A stretch of 64,000 bases of DNA from an uncultured Acidovorax sp. (GCA_913774955.1 CAJYKV010000008.1:186001-250000), one strand, 5' to 3'. Positions 9,588 through 19,043 are shown, numbered from the stretch's first letter. Translations and numbers: made by a program. The notes: a model not told the origin generated them from the letters alone.

Positions 9588-9952
9588 CACCCTTCCCTCT
9601 CCTTATTTTCGGGCCGGATTCTCCGGGCAAAAGCGCCCGGGATCGGAAGGATGGAGCGACGGCGTGGTGACGGCGTGTAACGGTGCCGGGCAGCCGCGCC
9701 GATGGGTGGAATCGGCCCTGCCGGGAACCGCTGCTTGTTTCATAGCGAACTATCGATATTTTTCAGCGGCACGGGGGCAAAATGGCTGGACGCGCTTGGG
9801 CGCACCCGCGACCGCCGGAGGGGGGACGCCCGGCGCACTCCGCCGCGCAGCCTGCGATGCAGCACCTCGCCAGAACCGCTTCGCCGGGTTCCGTCGGGGG
9901 CTTTCGCATCAAATAGCGAACCATTCAATCCATTCGACGACGCTAGGCTCCC
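9588..9952. other. Gene-free stretch upstream of ybeY, with repeat copy B
   Basis: No convincing coding frame. It holds the leader of the divergent DUF6402-like gene, with its strong purine-rich ribosome site at about 9590-9604. A small hairpin (CCGGGC/GCCCGG around 9629-9645) follows, then an AT-richer patch near 9735-9765 (ATAGCGAACTATCGATATTTT) that could hold a promoter, and repeat copy B just before ybeY. Confidence 0.5.
9851..9888 (+). repeat. Dispersed repeat, copy B (before ybeY)
   Basis: The core CCTGCGATGCAGCACCTCGC followed by CAGAACCGCTTCGCCGGG matches copies A and C. Only the downstream half of the element is recognisable. It lies 64 bases before the ybeY start. Confidence 0.65.
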
Positions 9953-10411
9953 ATGGCCCTGAACCAGCTCAACCTCTCCCTGCAGTTCGCACGCTTTCCC
10001 GGCGTGGAGGCGCACCGCGCCGCCCTGCCCCGGCATGCCGTCACCCGTTGGATCCGCCATGCGCTCGCCAGCGATGCCGAGATCACCGTGCGCATCGTCG
10101 ATGCCGAGGAGGGCCAGGCGCTCAACCGCGAGTACCGGCAGAAGGACTACGCCACCAACGTGCTCACCTTCGACTATGCGCAGGAGCCCGTGGTGATGGC
10201 CGACCTCGTGCTCTGCGCCCCGGTGGTCGAGCGCGAGGCGCGCGAGCAGAACAAGGCGCTGCACGAGCACTACGCCCACCTGCTGGTGCACGGCACCCTG
10301 CACGCCCAGGGCTGGGACCACGAGACCAGCACCGAGGATGCCGACGAGATGGAGGCCTACGAGACGGCGATCATGCAGGAGCTGGGCTTCGCCGACCCCT
10401 ACGCGGATTGA
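9953..10411 (+). CDS. ybeY: Endoribonuclease / rRNA maturation factor YbeY
   Basis: A 152-residue UPF0054 metallo-RNase needed for 16S rRNA 3'-end processing and late 70S quality control. The zinc site [15 protein letters not shown] (H-x3-H-x5-H, about residues 108-122) and the upstream [18 protein letters not shown] signature are intact. It normally follows phoH/ybeZ directly. Here the accessory locus intervenes, so it must rely on a promoter in the 365 bases upstream. Confidence 0.95.
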   Translation: MALNQLNLSLQFARFPGVEAHRAALPRHAVTRWIRHALASDAEITVRIVDAEEGQALNREYRQKDYATNVLTFDYAQEPVVMADLVLCAPVVEREAREQNKALHEHYAHLLVHGTLHAQGWDHETSTEDADEMEAYETAIMQELGFADPYAD

Positions 10412-10421
10412 ACGGCCCACA

Positions 10422-10506
10422 GAACCCTTCCGGCGTCGTTGCCGCATCTTGTCGTACTGTGCGTACTGCCTGCGATGCGACGCCTCGCCGGAACCGCTTC
10501 GCTGGG
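10422..10506 (+). repeat. Dispersed repeat, copy C (after ybeY)
   Basis: It begins GAACCCTTCCGGCGTCGTTG 11 bases after the ybeY stop and ends CGGAACCGCTTCGCTGGG. It aligns with copy A over nearly its whole length with scattered substitutions. Copies A and C each sit directly downstream of a coding gene. Confidence 0.7.
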
Positions 10507-10520
10507 CTCTGCGGGCCGTT

Positions 10521-10976
10521 CTAGACCATGCCCGGCGGGGCGATGCGCAGCGGGATCGTCACCGGTCCGTCGTTGACGAGGTGCACCTGCATCTCGGCCG
10601 CGAAGCGCCCGGTTTCCAGCACCGGGTGCAGGGCCCGGGCGCGTGCCACGAAATGGTCGTAGAGGCGGCGCCCATCGTCCGGTGCGGCGGCCTGCGTGAA
10701 GCTCGGCCGGTTGCCGCCGCGCGTGTCGGCCGCCAGGGTGAACTGGCTCACGAGCAAAAGGCCGCCGCCCACGTCCTGCACGCTGCGGTTCATCTTGCCC
10801 GCCTCGTCGGCGAAGATGCGCAGCTTGAGCAGCTTGTCCAGCAGGCGGTCGGCCTCCGCCGCGGTATCGCCGCGTTCGGCGCACACCAGCACCAGCAGGC
10901 CGGGGCCGATGCGGCCCGCGACGGCTCCGTCGATCTCCACGCGCGCCTCGCGCACGCGCTGCAGCAGGCCCATCAT
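10521..10976 (-). CDS. dtd: D-aminoacyl-tRNA deacylase
   Basis: A 151-residue Dtd that hydrolyses D-amino acids, and glycine on tRNA-Ala, off mischarged tRNA. Family signatures are present: [13 protein letters not shown] (the SQFTL motif) and NDGPVTIPL (the NxGPVT motif) near the C-terminus. Length is normal. Its ATG overlaps the stop of the upstream cation-efflux gene by four bases (ATGA), so the two are translationally coupled. Confidence 0.95.
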   Translation of the reverse strand: MMGLLQRVREARVEIDGAVAGRIGPGLLVLVCAERGDTAAEADRLLDKLLKLRIFADEAGKMNRSVQDVGGGLLLVSQFTLAADTRGGNRPSFTQAAAPDDGRRLYDHFVARARALHPVLETGRFAAEMQVHLVNDGPVTIPLRIAPPGMV

Positions 10977-11896
10977 GGGTGCACGCTCCTCGCTTCGTCG
11001 TCTTCCATCGGGGTGGCCACCGCCTCCATGCCGGTGGGCAGCAGCTCGATCGTGGCACGCAGGCCGGGCACGGCATCCACCAGCGCCTGCTCCACCGCGC
11101 CCCGCAGCCGCGCGGCCCGGGCCAGGCTCCAATCGCCCGGCACGTGCAGGTGCAGCGAGACGTGCCGGCGGCGACCGGCGCGCCGCGTGGCCACGTGGTC
11201 GAAATGCACGCCGGGCTGGCGCCGGGTGAAATCGGCCAGCGCCCCGTCGATCGCCGCGCGCTCCTCGGGCTCCACCGCCTCGTCCATCAGGCCCTGCGAC
11301 GCCCGCCAGACGAGGCGCCCGCCCTCGCGGGCGATGTTGAGCGCCACGGCGATCGCCACCACGGGATCGAGCCAGAGCCAGCCGGTGGCCATCACGCCGA
11401 GGATGCCGATCACGACGCCGGCCGACGTCCAGACGTCGGTGATCAGGTGCCGGGCGTCGCCCTCCAGCGCCACCGAGCGGTGCGCGCGGGCGGAGCGCAG
11501 CATCATCCAGGCGAGCAGGCCGTTGAGCGCCGAGCTGGCCACCGACAGCGCCAGGCCCCAGCCCACCTGCTCGATGGGCGCGGGCACCATCAGCCGGTGC
11601 ACGGAGGCCCAGAGGATGGCCAGCGCCGCGCCGAGCACCAGGATGCCCTCGAAGCCCGACGAGAAATACTCCGCCTTGTGGTGGCCGAAGGGATGGTCGC
11701 CGTCGGCCGGGCGCTCGGCCACCGTGACCATCATGAGCGCGAAGATGGCGCCCGCGAGGTTCACGAACGATTCGAGCGCGTCCGACAGCAGGCCCACCGA
11801 GCCGGTCAGGTACCAGGCGGCGCCCTTGAGCCCGATGGTGGCGAACGCCACGCCGACGGAAATCCAGAGCAGCGTGCGTGGAGGCAGGGGCTTCAT
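10973..11896 (-). CDS. Cation diffusion facilitator transporter
   Basis: A 307-residue inner-membrane divalent-cation/proton antiporter of the CDF family. TM2 contains [11 protein letters not shown], the loop after it [14 protein letters not shown], and TM5 [14 protein letters not shown] with the H-x3-D metal pair. Six hydrophobic segments precede a cytoplasmic C-terminal domain (about 210-300) with [10 protein letters not shown]. The D and H/D ligands suggest Zn, Fe or Mn, but specificity cannot be assigned. It is the first gene of a two-gene unit with dtd. Confidence 0.88.
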   Translation of the reverse strand: MKPLPPRTLLWISVGVAFATIGLKGAAWYLTGSVGLLSDALESFVNLAGAIFALMMVTVAERPADGDHPFGHHKAEYFSSGFEGILVLGAALAILWASVHRLMVPAPIEQVGWGLALSVASSALNGLLAWMMLRSARAHRSVALEGDARHLITDVWTSAGVVIGILGVMATGWLWLDPVVAIAVALNIAREGGRLVWRASQGLMDEAVEPEERAAIDGALADFTRRQPGVHFDHVATRRAGRRRHVSLHLHVPGDWSLARAARLRGAVEQALVDAVPGLRATIELLPTGMEAVATPMEDDEARSVHP

Positions 11897-11995
11897 GCGG
11901 AGACTCCCGGCGGGGCGGGCTGGTGGCGGCGGATCGGTGGAGGGGCTGCGGTCATGGTAGGTGCAGGCGTGTGGCGTGATTCTGCCCGACAGGAC

Positions 11996-12814
11996 TCACG
12001 CGTACAGCGCCGCGCCGTTCCTTCGCACCGCCTCGGCCGCCGCCTCGCCGAGCACCTCCACCACAGGACTCCACACGCTGCCGTATTCCGGCTGCCGGCC
12101 CTCCTCGAACGAGGTGTGCGGCCAGTCCGAGCCCCACACCATGCGCCCGGGCACGCGGCGCGCCACGCGCTCGACGTGCGCCCGCAGCGCCCTGTACGGC
12201 GCCTGCGCGCGCAGCCGGTACCAGCCCGACAGCTTCACCCAGGCGCCCGCCTCCGCCAGGCGCGCGAACGCATCCCATGCCGGATCGCTCTCCGGCAGCT
12301 CCGCATGCAGGCCCGCCAGATGGTCGAGCACGCAGCCCAGGCCGCTACGCGCGTGCCAGCGCGCGATGGCCTCCAGGTCGCCGGGCCGTGCATACCACTG
12401 CACGTGCCAGCCGCGCTCGCGCAGGCGGGGCGCGAGCACATCCAGGTCCCGCGGGCCGTTGCCGACCGGAGAGACGAGATTGAAGCGGATGCCCCGCACG
12501 CCGAGCGCATGCATCCGGTCCAGCTCCGCATCGCCGGTCGCGGGATCGACCACCGCGATGCCGCGGTGCCGGCCCTGGCGCTGCGCGAGCGCCTGCAGCA
12601 TCACGCCGTTGTCGGTGCCATAGACGCTGGGCTGCACCAGCACCAGCCGCCCCACGCCGTGGGCGGCGGCCAGGGCCTCGATCCGTTCGATCGGGTGGTG
12701 CGCCGGGCGGTAGTGGCCCGGCTGCGTGGGCGCGCCGGCATCGAAGACATGCACGTGCGCATCCCAGTGCGCCGCGGCGGCCGCTTCCGGCGGGCGGGGG
12801 GTGGGCGCCACCAC
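11996..12814 (-). CDS. Amidohydrolase family protein (2-pyrone-4,6-dicarboxylate lactonase-like)
   Basis: A 272-residue TIM-barrel metal hydrolase of the amidohydrolase-2 type. The DAHVHVF motif near residue 18 and VWGSDWPHTSF near the C-terminus supply metal and catalytic residues; LDHLAG lies between. The frame runs on upstream, but the GTG at 12814, five bases after the stop of the Bug gene, gives a plausible coupled start; the next codon is also GTG. Operon with a solute-binding protein and GntR regulator suggests catabolism of an imported carboxylic or lactone compound. Confidence 0.8.
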   Translation of the reverse strand: MVAPTPRPPEAAAAAHWDAHVHVFDAGAPTQPGHYRPAHHPIERIEALAAAHGVGRLVLVQPSVYGTDNGVMLQALAQRQGRHRGIAVVDPATGDAELDRMHALGVRGIRFNLVSPVGNGPRDLDVLAPRLRERGWHVQWYARPGDLEAIARWHARSGLGCVLDHLAGLHAELPESDPAWDAFARLAEAGAWVKLSGWYRLRAQAPYRALRAHVERVARRVPGRMVWGSDWPHTSFEEGRQPEYGSVWSPVVEVLGEAAAEAVRRNGAALYA

Positions 12815-12819
12815 GCGGC

Positions 12820-13845
12820 TTACCCTACGGAGATGCCGCGCTCGCGGACCACCTGGGCCCACTGCGCCTGCTGCGCCTGGATGAACTTCCCGGCGCTGGC
12901 CTGCGACGCATCGGGGAACACGTCGCCGCCAAGGGCGCGCACGCGCGCCAGCACTTCGGCGTCGGCCAGCGTCTTGCGGAGCGCGCCCACCAGCGCCTCC
13001 CGCGTGTCGGCCGGCAGTCCGGCCGGCGCGAGCACCGGGTTCCATTCCAGCACCTCGTAATGCGGCACGCCCACTTCGGCCATGGTCGGCACCGTCGGCA
13101 GCGACCGGGCCCGCACGGGTGCCGTCACCGCGAGCGCGCGCAGCCGGCCCGACTGGATGTGCCCCAGGGACGAGGCCACGTTGGCGAAGAACAGGGGAAC
13201 CTGGCCCCCCATCACGTCGTTCATCGCCGGGCCGCCGCCGCGGTAGGGAACGTGCGAGAGCTTCACGCCCGCGCGCTGCTCGAACAGCGCGCCCGCGAGG
13301 TGCTGGGCCGAGCCGTTGCCCGAGGAGGCGTAGGCGATGTCGCCCGGGCGCTCGCGGGCCATGCGGACCACGTCCTGCACCGAGCGCGCAGGGAAACCGG
13401 CGGAACACACGAGCACGTTCGGGAAGGTCGCCAGCACCGCAAGCGGCGTGAACGACTTCTGGATGTCGTAGGCCATCTTCGGATACAGCGAAGGGTTCAC
13501 CGCGAATGACGAGGCGTCCACCAGCAGCGTGGTGCCGTCCGGTGCCGCGCGCGCCACGAAGGTGCCCGCGATCTGGCCGCTGGCGCCGGGCCGGTTGTCC
13601 ACCACCACGCTCTGGCCCAGGGCCTCGGCCATGCGCGGAGCGATGATGCGCGCCATGAGGTCGGCCCCGCCGCCGGCGGGATAGGACACCACCAGGGTGA
13701 CGGGACGCCCGCCTGCGACGGCGGCGGCGCGGCTGGCGGCCCACGGCGCGCACAGTGCGCCGGCCGCCGCGCCGAGCAGCACGCCGCGGCGCGAGATCGG
13801 CCCGCAAGCACCGGGAGCAGCGGAGGAGCGGAGGGAATCGGTCAT
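12820..13845 (-). CDS. Bug/TctC-family solute-binding protein
   Basis: A 341-residue periplasmic receptor of the tripartite tricarboxylate transporter type. A twin-arginine-like leader (SRRGVLLGAAAGALCAPWAA) precedes the mature domain. It contains VSYPAGGGADLMAR, VVDNRPGASGQIA and HVPYRGGGPAMNDV, the conserved ligand-binding segments of the Bug family. No TctA/TctB membrane partners lie nearby, which is usual in this group. It sits between gntR (23 bases upstream) and the amidohydrolase, so it probably binds that pathway's substrate. Confidence 0.9.
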   Translation of the reverse strand: MTDSLRSSAAPGACGPISRRGVLLGAAAGALCAPWAASRAAAVAGGRPVTLVVSYPAGGGADLMARIIAPRMAEALGQSVVVDNRPGASGQIAGTFVARAAPDGTTLLVDASSFAVNPSLYPKMAYDIQKSFTPLAVLATFPNVLVCSAGFPARSVQDVVRMARERPGDIAYASSGNGSAQHLAGALFEQRAGVKLSHVPYRGGGPAMNDVMGGQVPLFFANVASSLGHIQSGRLRALAVTAPVRARSLPTVPTMAEVGVPHYEVLEWNPVLAPAGLPADTREALVGALRKTLADAEVLARVRALGGDVFPDASQASAGKFIQAQQAQWAQVVRERGISVG

Positions 13846-13868
13846 GGGGTCGGTCTCCTGGAGGTGCG

Positions 13869-14615
13869 TCACGTGAGCGTGACGGTGTAGTGGAAGGCGT
13901 GCGCATCGCCGCGGGTGGCGCGCCATTCGACGCAGCGGCCCGACAGGTCCATGGCGCGCCGCGTGACGAGCGCGCAGGGGTGGCCGGCCTGCAGCCCGAG
14001 CGACTGGGCCTGCGGCGCGGTGAGCGCGGCGAAGCCGATCTCGTCCACCGCGCGGTGGACGTGTACGCCCAGCCGGGCGGCATAGAAGGGATAGAGCAGG
14101 TCGCCCCAGGCCTGCGGGTCCTCGTCCTCCAGGGGAGCGAAGAGGTCCAGCGGCAGCCAGATGCGCTCCAGCAGGCAGGGCTCGCCGTCGACCAGCCGCA
14201 GGCGCTGCAGGCGCAGCGCGCTCTCGCCGGCGGCCAGCCCCAGGGCCCGGGCCACCGCGTCCGGGGGTTCGGCGCGGCGGCGCGAAAGGATGCGCGATGC
14301 CGGCGCGGTGCCCGGCCCGTCGCCGAAGCGGAAGAACCGCAGCATGGACGCTCCCGCGATGCCGCTGCGCACGAAGGTGCCGCGGCCGTGGATGCGTTCG
14401 ATCAGGCCCTGCTCCACCAGCAGCTCCAGCGCGCGGCGCAGCGTGCCGAGCGCCACGCCGTGCTCGGCCGCCAGCGCCTGCTCGGCCGGCAGCGCGGAGC
14501 CCGGCGGCCATTCGCCGCGCACCACCCGGCGCCGCAGCGCTTCCGCGAGCGCGGCATAGCGTGCCAGGCCCGGCTGGCCCGCTCCACCGTCCAGGGCGAT
14601 CACTTCCGACATCAT
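13869..14615 (-). CDS. GntR-family (HutC-type) transcriptional regulator
   Basis: A 248-residue regulator. The N-terminal winged helix spans about residues 18-80 (ALRRRVVRGEWPPGSALP, LRRALELLVEQGLIERIHGR, GTFV). A UTRA ligand domain follows from about 95 to 240 with LRLQRLRLVDGEPCLLERIW. It leads the operon gntR-Bug-amidohydrolase. The palindrome immediately upstream of its start suggests autorepression relieved by the operon's substrate. Confidence 0.9.
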   Translation of the reverse strand: MMSEVIALDGGAGQPGLARYAALAEALRRRVVRGEWPPGSALPAEQALAAEHGVALGTLRRALELLVEQGLIERIHGRGTFVRSGIAGASMLRFFRFGDGPGTAPASRILSRRRAEPPDAVARALGLAAGESALRLQRLRLVDGEPCLLERIWLPLDLFAPLEDEDPQAWGDLLYPFYAARLGVHVHRAVDEIGFAALTAPQAQSLGLQAGHPCALVTRRAMDLSGRCVEWRATRGDAHAFHYTVTLT

Positions 14616-14620
14616 TTACT

Positions 14621-14646
14621 CCTCTAGATGACTAGAAGTCTAGAGG
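14621..14646. promoter_or_regulatory. CTAG-rich palindromic operator upstream of gntR
   Basis: Outer arms CCTCTAGA and TCTAGAGG are perfect inverted repeats, and an inner CTAGA-AG-TCTAG repeat overlaps the right arm. Three CTAG tetramers lie within 26 bases, a word normally rare in proteobacterial DNA. It starts 6 bases upstream of the gntR ATG, so a bound repressor would block expression of the operon. Confidence 0.75.
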
Positions 14647-14733
14647 GCTTGCCAGCGCGCCGCCGCAGGGTAAACCCTGCGTGCGGCTACAGCGAGCACG
14701 TCCACCCATTGCCGGCGACGGGGCCGGCCGCCG

Positions 14734-16161
14734 TCAGTCCTCGCCGTCCTCGACCAGCCGCGCCTTCACGCTGCGGCCCTTCACGCGGCCGGAGGACAGC
14801 CGCTGCGCGGCCAGCCGGGCCACGCTGCGCTCCACCGCCACGTAGGTGGAGAAGTCGTTCACGTTGATCTTGCCGACCTGCTCGCGCGTGAAGCCCATCT
14901 CGCCGGTGAGCGCGCCCAGCACGTCGCCCGCGCGGATCTTCTCCTTGCGCCCGCCGATGATCTGGATGGTGGCCATGGGCGGCTGCAGCGGCCCGCCCGG
15001 CGCGGGCGTCAGCCCGTCCAGCGGATGCCATTCCGACGGACGGCCCTGCAGCACCTCGATGCGGCCCACCTGCCCCATCTCGGGCAGGCTCGCGAGGCTG
15101 AGCGCCAGGCCCTCGGCGTCGGCGCGGCCGGTGCGCCCGATGCGGTGGATGTGCACTTCCGGGTCCGGGGCCACGTCCACGTTGATCACGGCCTGCAGCC
15201 CCGCGATGTCGATGCCGCGCGCGGCCACGTCGGTGGCCACGAGCACGCTGCAGCTGCGGTTGGCGAACTGCACCAGCACCTGGTCGCGGTCGCGCTGCTC
15301 CAGGTCGCCGTGCAGGGCCAGGGCGCTGAAGCCCTGCGCCGCGAGCACGTCCACCAGATCGCGGCACTGCTGCTTGGTGTTGCAGAAGGCGATCGCGGAT
15401 TCCGGCCGGAAATGGTTCAGCAGCTGCGGGACGGCATGCAGGCGCTCGCGGTCCTTCACCTCGTACCAGCGCTGCTCGATCTTGCCCGCGGCATGCTGGG
15501 CCTGCACGACGATGCGCTGCGGTTCCTTCATGAACTGGCGCGCCAGGCGCTCGATGCCATCCGGATAGGTGGCCGAGAACAGCAGGGTCTGGCGCGTGGG
15601 CGGGCAGCGGCGCGCCACCTGGGCGATGTCGTCGAGAAAGCCCATGTCCAGCATGCGGTCGGCCTCGTCCAGCACGAACGTGGCCAGGGCGTCCAGAGCG
15701 AGCGTGCCGCGGTCCAGATGGTCCATCACCCGGCCGGGCGTGCCGACGACCACGTGCGCGCCGTGTTCCAGGCTCGCGATCTGCCCGCGCAGCGGCACGC
15801 CGCCGCAGAGCGTCACCACCTTGATGTTCTCCTGCGCGCGGGCCAGCCGGCGGATTTCGGCCGACACCTGGTCGGCCAGCTCGCGCGTGGGGCACAGCAC
15901 CAGGGCCTGCACGGCGAAGCGGCGCGGATTGAGGCGCTCCAGCAGCGCGAGGCCGAAGGCGGCCGTCTTGCCGCTGCCGGTGCTGGCCTGCGCGATCAGG
16001 TCGCGGCCCAGCAGCGCGGGCGGCAGGCTGGCCGCCTGGATGGGCGTCATGCGGTCGTAGCCGAGCTGGCGCAGGTTGGCCAGTACCTCGGGGGCGAGGC
16101 CCAGAGTGTCGAAGCCCGCGGCAGGGTTTGGGGCCGCCGATGGAGAGGGAGAGGATTGCAT
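14734..16161 (-). CDS. dbpA: ATP-dependent RNA helicase DbpA
   Basis: A 475-residue DEAD-box helicase. It has the Q motif (YDRMTPIQAASLP), Walker A ASTGSGKTAAF, PTRELA, GTPGRVMDH, VLDEADRMLDMGF, LFSATYP and the HRIGRTGRA motif. The C-terminal RNA-recognition domain (about 390-470, TIQIIGGRKEKIRAGDVLGA and FTREQVGKINVNDFSTYVAV) is the DbpA type that binds 23S rRNA hairpin 92, so a role in 50S assembly is likely. Divergent from amn. Confidence 0.94.
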   Translation of the reverse strand: MQSSPSPSAAPNPAAGFDTLGLAPEVLANLRQLGYDRMTPIQAASLPPALLGRDLIAQASTGSGKTAAFGLALLERLNPRRFAVQALVLCPTRELADQVSAEIRRLARAQENIKVVTLCGGVPLRGQIASLEHGAHVVVGTPGRVMDHLDRGTLALDALATFVLDEADRMLDMGFLDDIAQVARRCPPTRQTLLFSATYPDGIERLARQFMKEPQRIVVQAQHAAGKIEQRWYEVKDRERLHAVPQLLNHFRPESAIAFCNTKQQCRDLVDVLAAQGFSALALHGDLEQRDRDQVLVQFANRSCSVLVATDVAARGIDIAGLQAVINVDVAPDPEVHIHRIGRTGRADAEGLALSLASLPEMGQVGRIEVLQGRPSEWHPLDGLTPAPGGPLQPPMATIQIIGGRKEKIRAGDVLGALTGEMGFTREQVGKINVNDFSTYVAVERSVARLAAQRLSSGRVKGRSVKARLVEDGED

Positions 16162-16238
16162 CGCCCGATTATCCCGGCCCGGCCGCGTTCCCCTCCGATT
16201 CCCGCGCGCCGGACACGGCGGGCGTGGACAATAGGCGC

Positions 16239-17720
16239 ATGGCCCAGATTCCAGAATTCACCGAGCCCACCTTCCACACCGATCCCGCCGACGCGCTGGC
16301 CCAGGTCCAGCGCATCTACCAGGAGCAGATCGGGCACCTGCGCAGCGCCATGCAGCGCTTCGTCGCCGGCGAGACCCCGGCCGCGCACGTGCGTGCCTTC
16401 TACCCCTTCGTGCGGGTGCAGACCACCACGGTGGCACGCGCCGCAACGCAGCTCGCCTACGGCTTCGTGGAGGGCCCGGGGCGCTACGAGACCACCCTCA
16501 CCCGGCCGGACCTGTTCGCGCGCTACTACGCCGAGCAGTTCCGCCTGCTGCGCGCCAGCCACAACGTCGAACTGGAGGTGGGCATCAGCAACCAGCCGAT
16601 CCCGATCCATTTCTCGTTCGCCGAGCACGACCACATCGAGGGCACGCTCACGGCCGAGCGCCGCATGCTGATGCGCGACGTGTTCGACCTGCCCGACCTG
16701 GCCGCCATGGACGACGGCATCGCCAACGGCACCTGGGAGCCGCGCGCGGGCGAGGCGCATCCGCTGTCGCTCTTCACCGCGCCGCGCGTGGACTACTCGC
16801 TGCACCGCCTGCGCCACTACACCGGCACCGCGCCCGAGTGGTTCCAGAACTTCGTGCTGTTCACCAACTACCAGTTCTACATCGACGAATTCGTACGCCT
16901 CGGCCACGCCGAGATGGCGAACCCCGACAGCGAGTACGTGGCCTTCATCGAGCCCGGCAACGTGGTCACGCGCCGCACGGGCCTGCCCGCCGAGGCCGGC
17001 GACGAACTCGGCGTCCCCCCGCCGCGCCTGCCGCAGATGCCCGCCTACCACCTGGTGCGCGCCGACCGCAGCGGCACCAGCATGGTGAACATCGGCGTGG
17101 GCCCGTCGAACGCCAAGACCATCACCGACCACATCGCCGTGCTGCGGCCGCACGCCTGGATGATGCTCGGCCACTGCGCGGGCCTGCGCAACAGCCAGCA
17201 GCTGGGCGACTACGTGCTGGCCCATGCCTACGTGCGCGAAGACCACGTGCTCGACGAGGAACTGCCCCTGTGGGTGCCGATCCCTGCGCTGGCCGAGATC
17301 CAGCTCGCGCTGCAGCAGGCGGTGGAGGATGTGACCCGGGTGCCGGAAGACCAGCTCAAGCGCATCATGCGCACCGGCACCGTGGCCAGCACCGACAACC
17401 GCAACTGGGAGCTGCTGCCCGACAACATGCCCCAGCGCCGCTTCAGCCAGAGCCGCGCCGTGGCGCTGGACATGGAGAGCGCCACCATCGCGGCCAACGG
17501 CTTCCGCTTCCGCGTGCCCTACGGCACGCTGCTGTGCGTGTCCGACAAGCCGCTGCACGGCGAGATCAAGCTGCCGGGCATGGCGAACCACTTCTACCGC
17601 GAGCGCGTCGACCAGCATCTGCGCATCGGCATGCGCGCCATCGACATCCTGCGCGCCGGCGGCGTGAGCCGCCTGCACAGCCGCAAGCTGCGCAGCTTCG
17701 CGGAAGTGGCGTTCCAGTAG
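16239..17720 (+). CDS. amn: AMP nucleosidase
   Basis: A 493-residue enzyme that hydrolyses AMP to adenine and ribose 5-phosphate. It has an N-terminal AMP nucleosidase domain (to about residue 170) and a C-terminal nucleoside-phosphorylase-like domain containing VNIGVGPSNAKTITDHIAVLRP, MLGHCAGLRNSQQLGDYVL and VALDMESATIAANGF, where the Glu of DMES is the expected active-site base. The ATG at 16239 gives the normal family length; the open frame upstream overlaps dbpA and is discounted. Confidence 0.95.
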   Translation: MAQIPEFTEPTFHTDPADALAQVQRIYQEQIGHLRSAMQRFVAGETPAAHVRAFYPFVRVQTTTVARAATQLAYGFVEGPGRYETTLTRPDLFARYYAEQFRLLRASHNVELEVGISNQPIPIHFSFAEHDHIEGTLTAERRMLMRDVFDLPDLAAMDDGIANGTWEPRAGEAHPLSLFTAPRVDYSLHRLRHYTGTAPEWFQNFVLFTNYQFYIDEFVRLGHAEMANPDSEYVAFIEPGNVVTRRTGLPAEAGDELGVPPPRLPQMPAYHLVRADRSGTSMVNIGVGPSNAKTITDHIAVLRPHAWMMLGHCAGLRNSQQLGDYVLAHAYVREDHVLDEELPLWVPIPALAEIQLALQQAVEDVTRVPEDQLKRIMRTGTVASTDNRNWELLPDNMPQRRFSQSRAVALDMESATIAANGFRFRVPYGTLLCVSDKPLHGEIKLPGMANHFYRERVDQHLRIGMRAIDILRAGGVSRLHSRKLRSFAEVAFQ

Positions 17721-17766
17721 CCGGGGCACCGCATGCGGCCCCTGGCCGCACCGCCCGAGCCCGCCC

Positions 17767-18942
17767 ATGGCGCTGGATTTCGTCACGCTGCTGGCCGTCA
17801 CGGCCACCAACCTGGCCATGCTCTCGCTCGCCCTGCCCCTCATCATGGGCCACGGGGTGAGCCGGGCCGCGCGCTGCGCGCAGGCCAGCGTGGCGCTGCA
17901 GGCACTGTCCTGGGCGGCGATCATCGCCTCGTCGCACCTCTGGGACCGGGCGCTGTCCACGCTCTCCATCGGCAGCGCCGCGGCCGCCCAATGGGCCCTT
18001 TTCACGGCACTGCAGGAATGGCTGGGACCACGGCCCGGGCGACGGTGGCTGCCGTGGCTCGTGGCGGTGATACCGCTCGGCTATGGGCTGGGCTTCGGGG
18101 ACTACGCCTTCCGCGTGGGCTGGGCCAACCTGCTGCTCGCCATCCTGCTGGCCGTGGTGGCGCGCGCCACGCTGGCGCCGGTGCATCCCTCGCCCCGGCA
18201 CTGGCGGCTGCTGCTGTGCGCTTGCCTGGCCGCCATGGCCGGCCTCACGGGTGCACGCGGCGTGCTCGGTGCTTTCACCGACGCGTATCCGAGCTTCCGC
18301 ACGCCGCACCCCGTGAACCTTGCTGCCGCGCTCGCGGCCAACGTGACGCTGGTGCTGGGCACCGTGGCGCTGCTCGTCGCCTGGCGCACCGAGGCCGAGG
18401 AAAAACTGCGCGCGCTGGCCAAGACGGATGCGCTCACCGGGGTGCTGAACCGCCGCGGCTTCGACGTGCGGGGCCGGGCGCTCCTGGCGCATGCGGTGCG
18501 GCACGGGCTGCGCGTCACCGCGGTGATGCTGGACGTGGACCATTTCAAGCGCGTGAACGACACGCACGGTCACGGCACGGGCGACCACGTGCTGGCGTTC
18601 TTCGCACGGCTGCTGCAGGACGCGACGCGCACGGGCGACGTGGCGGGCCGCATCGGCGGCGAGGAGTTCGCCGTGCTGCTCGCGCATGCGCCGGGGGACC
18701 GCGCCGCGGAGAGCTTCGACCGCCGGCTGCGCGCGCGGATGGCCGCCGAAAGCCCCGCCGCCGTGGGGTTTCCCATCGGGTACAGCGCGGGGGCCGCGAC
18801 CCTGGCGGCCGGTGCGCCGGATCTCCGGGAAGTGGCCGTGGCGGCGCTGCTCGCCGACCTGCTGGCGCGCGCCGACGACGCGCTCTACGAGGCCAAGCAC
18901 ACTGGAAGGGGAAGGCTGCAGGTGCGGGACGCGGCCGGATAG
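17767..18942 (+). CDS. Membrane-bound diguanylate cyclase (GGDEF)
   Basis: A 391-residue protein with about six hydrophobic segments in residues 1-215 and a cytoplasmic GGDEF domain from about 225. The domain has TDALTGVLNRRGF, DVDHFKRVNDTHGHGTGD and an intact RIGGEEF signature near residue 297, so c-di-GMP synthesis is likely. No inhibitory RxxD motif was seen just before the signature. It follows amn by 46 bases, possibly co-transcribed. Input signal unknown. Confidence 0.88.
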   Translation: MALDFVTLLAVTATNLAMLSLALPLIMGHGVSRAARCAQASVALQALSWAAIIASSHLWDRALSTLSIGSAAAAQWALFTALQEWLGPRPGRRWLPWLVAVIPLGYGLGFGDYAFRVGWANLLLAILLAVVARATLAPVHPSPRHWRLLLCACLAAMAGLTGARGVLGAFTDAYPSFRTPHPVNLAAALAANVTLVLGTVALLVAWRTEAEEKLRALAKTDALTGVLNRRGFDVRGRALLAHAVRHGLRVTAVMLDVDHFKRVNDTHGHGTGDHVLAFFARLLQDATRTGDVAGRIGGEEFAVLLAHAPGDRAAESFDRRLRARMAAESPAAVGFPIGYSAGAATLAAGAPDLREVAVAALLADLLARADDALYEAKHTGRGRLQVRDAAG

Positions 18943-19043
18943 CGCATGCACCATCTGCACCGTGAAAGATATCGCGCAGCGAACGCTGTATCCAGCGGCA
19001 AGGGATTGCAACACCCGGCAATAGCGTGTCTTTTTCGCTGTGC

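Noticed and set aside
10979-13060. A 693-codon plus-strand frame over the cation-efflux, amidohydrolase and Bug genes
   Set aside because: Composition-driven antisense frame. All three minus-strand genes have clear motifs and coupled junctions.
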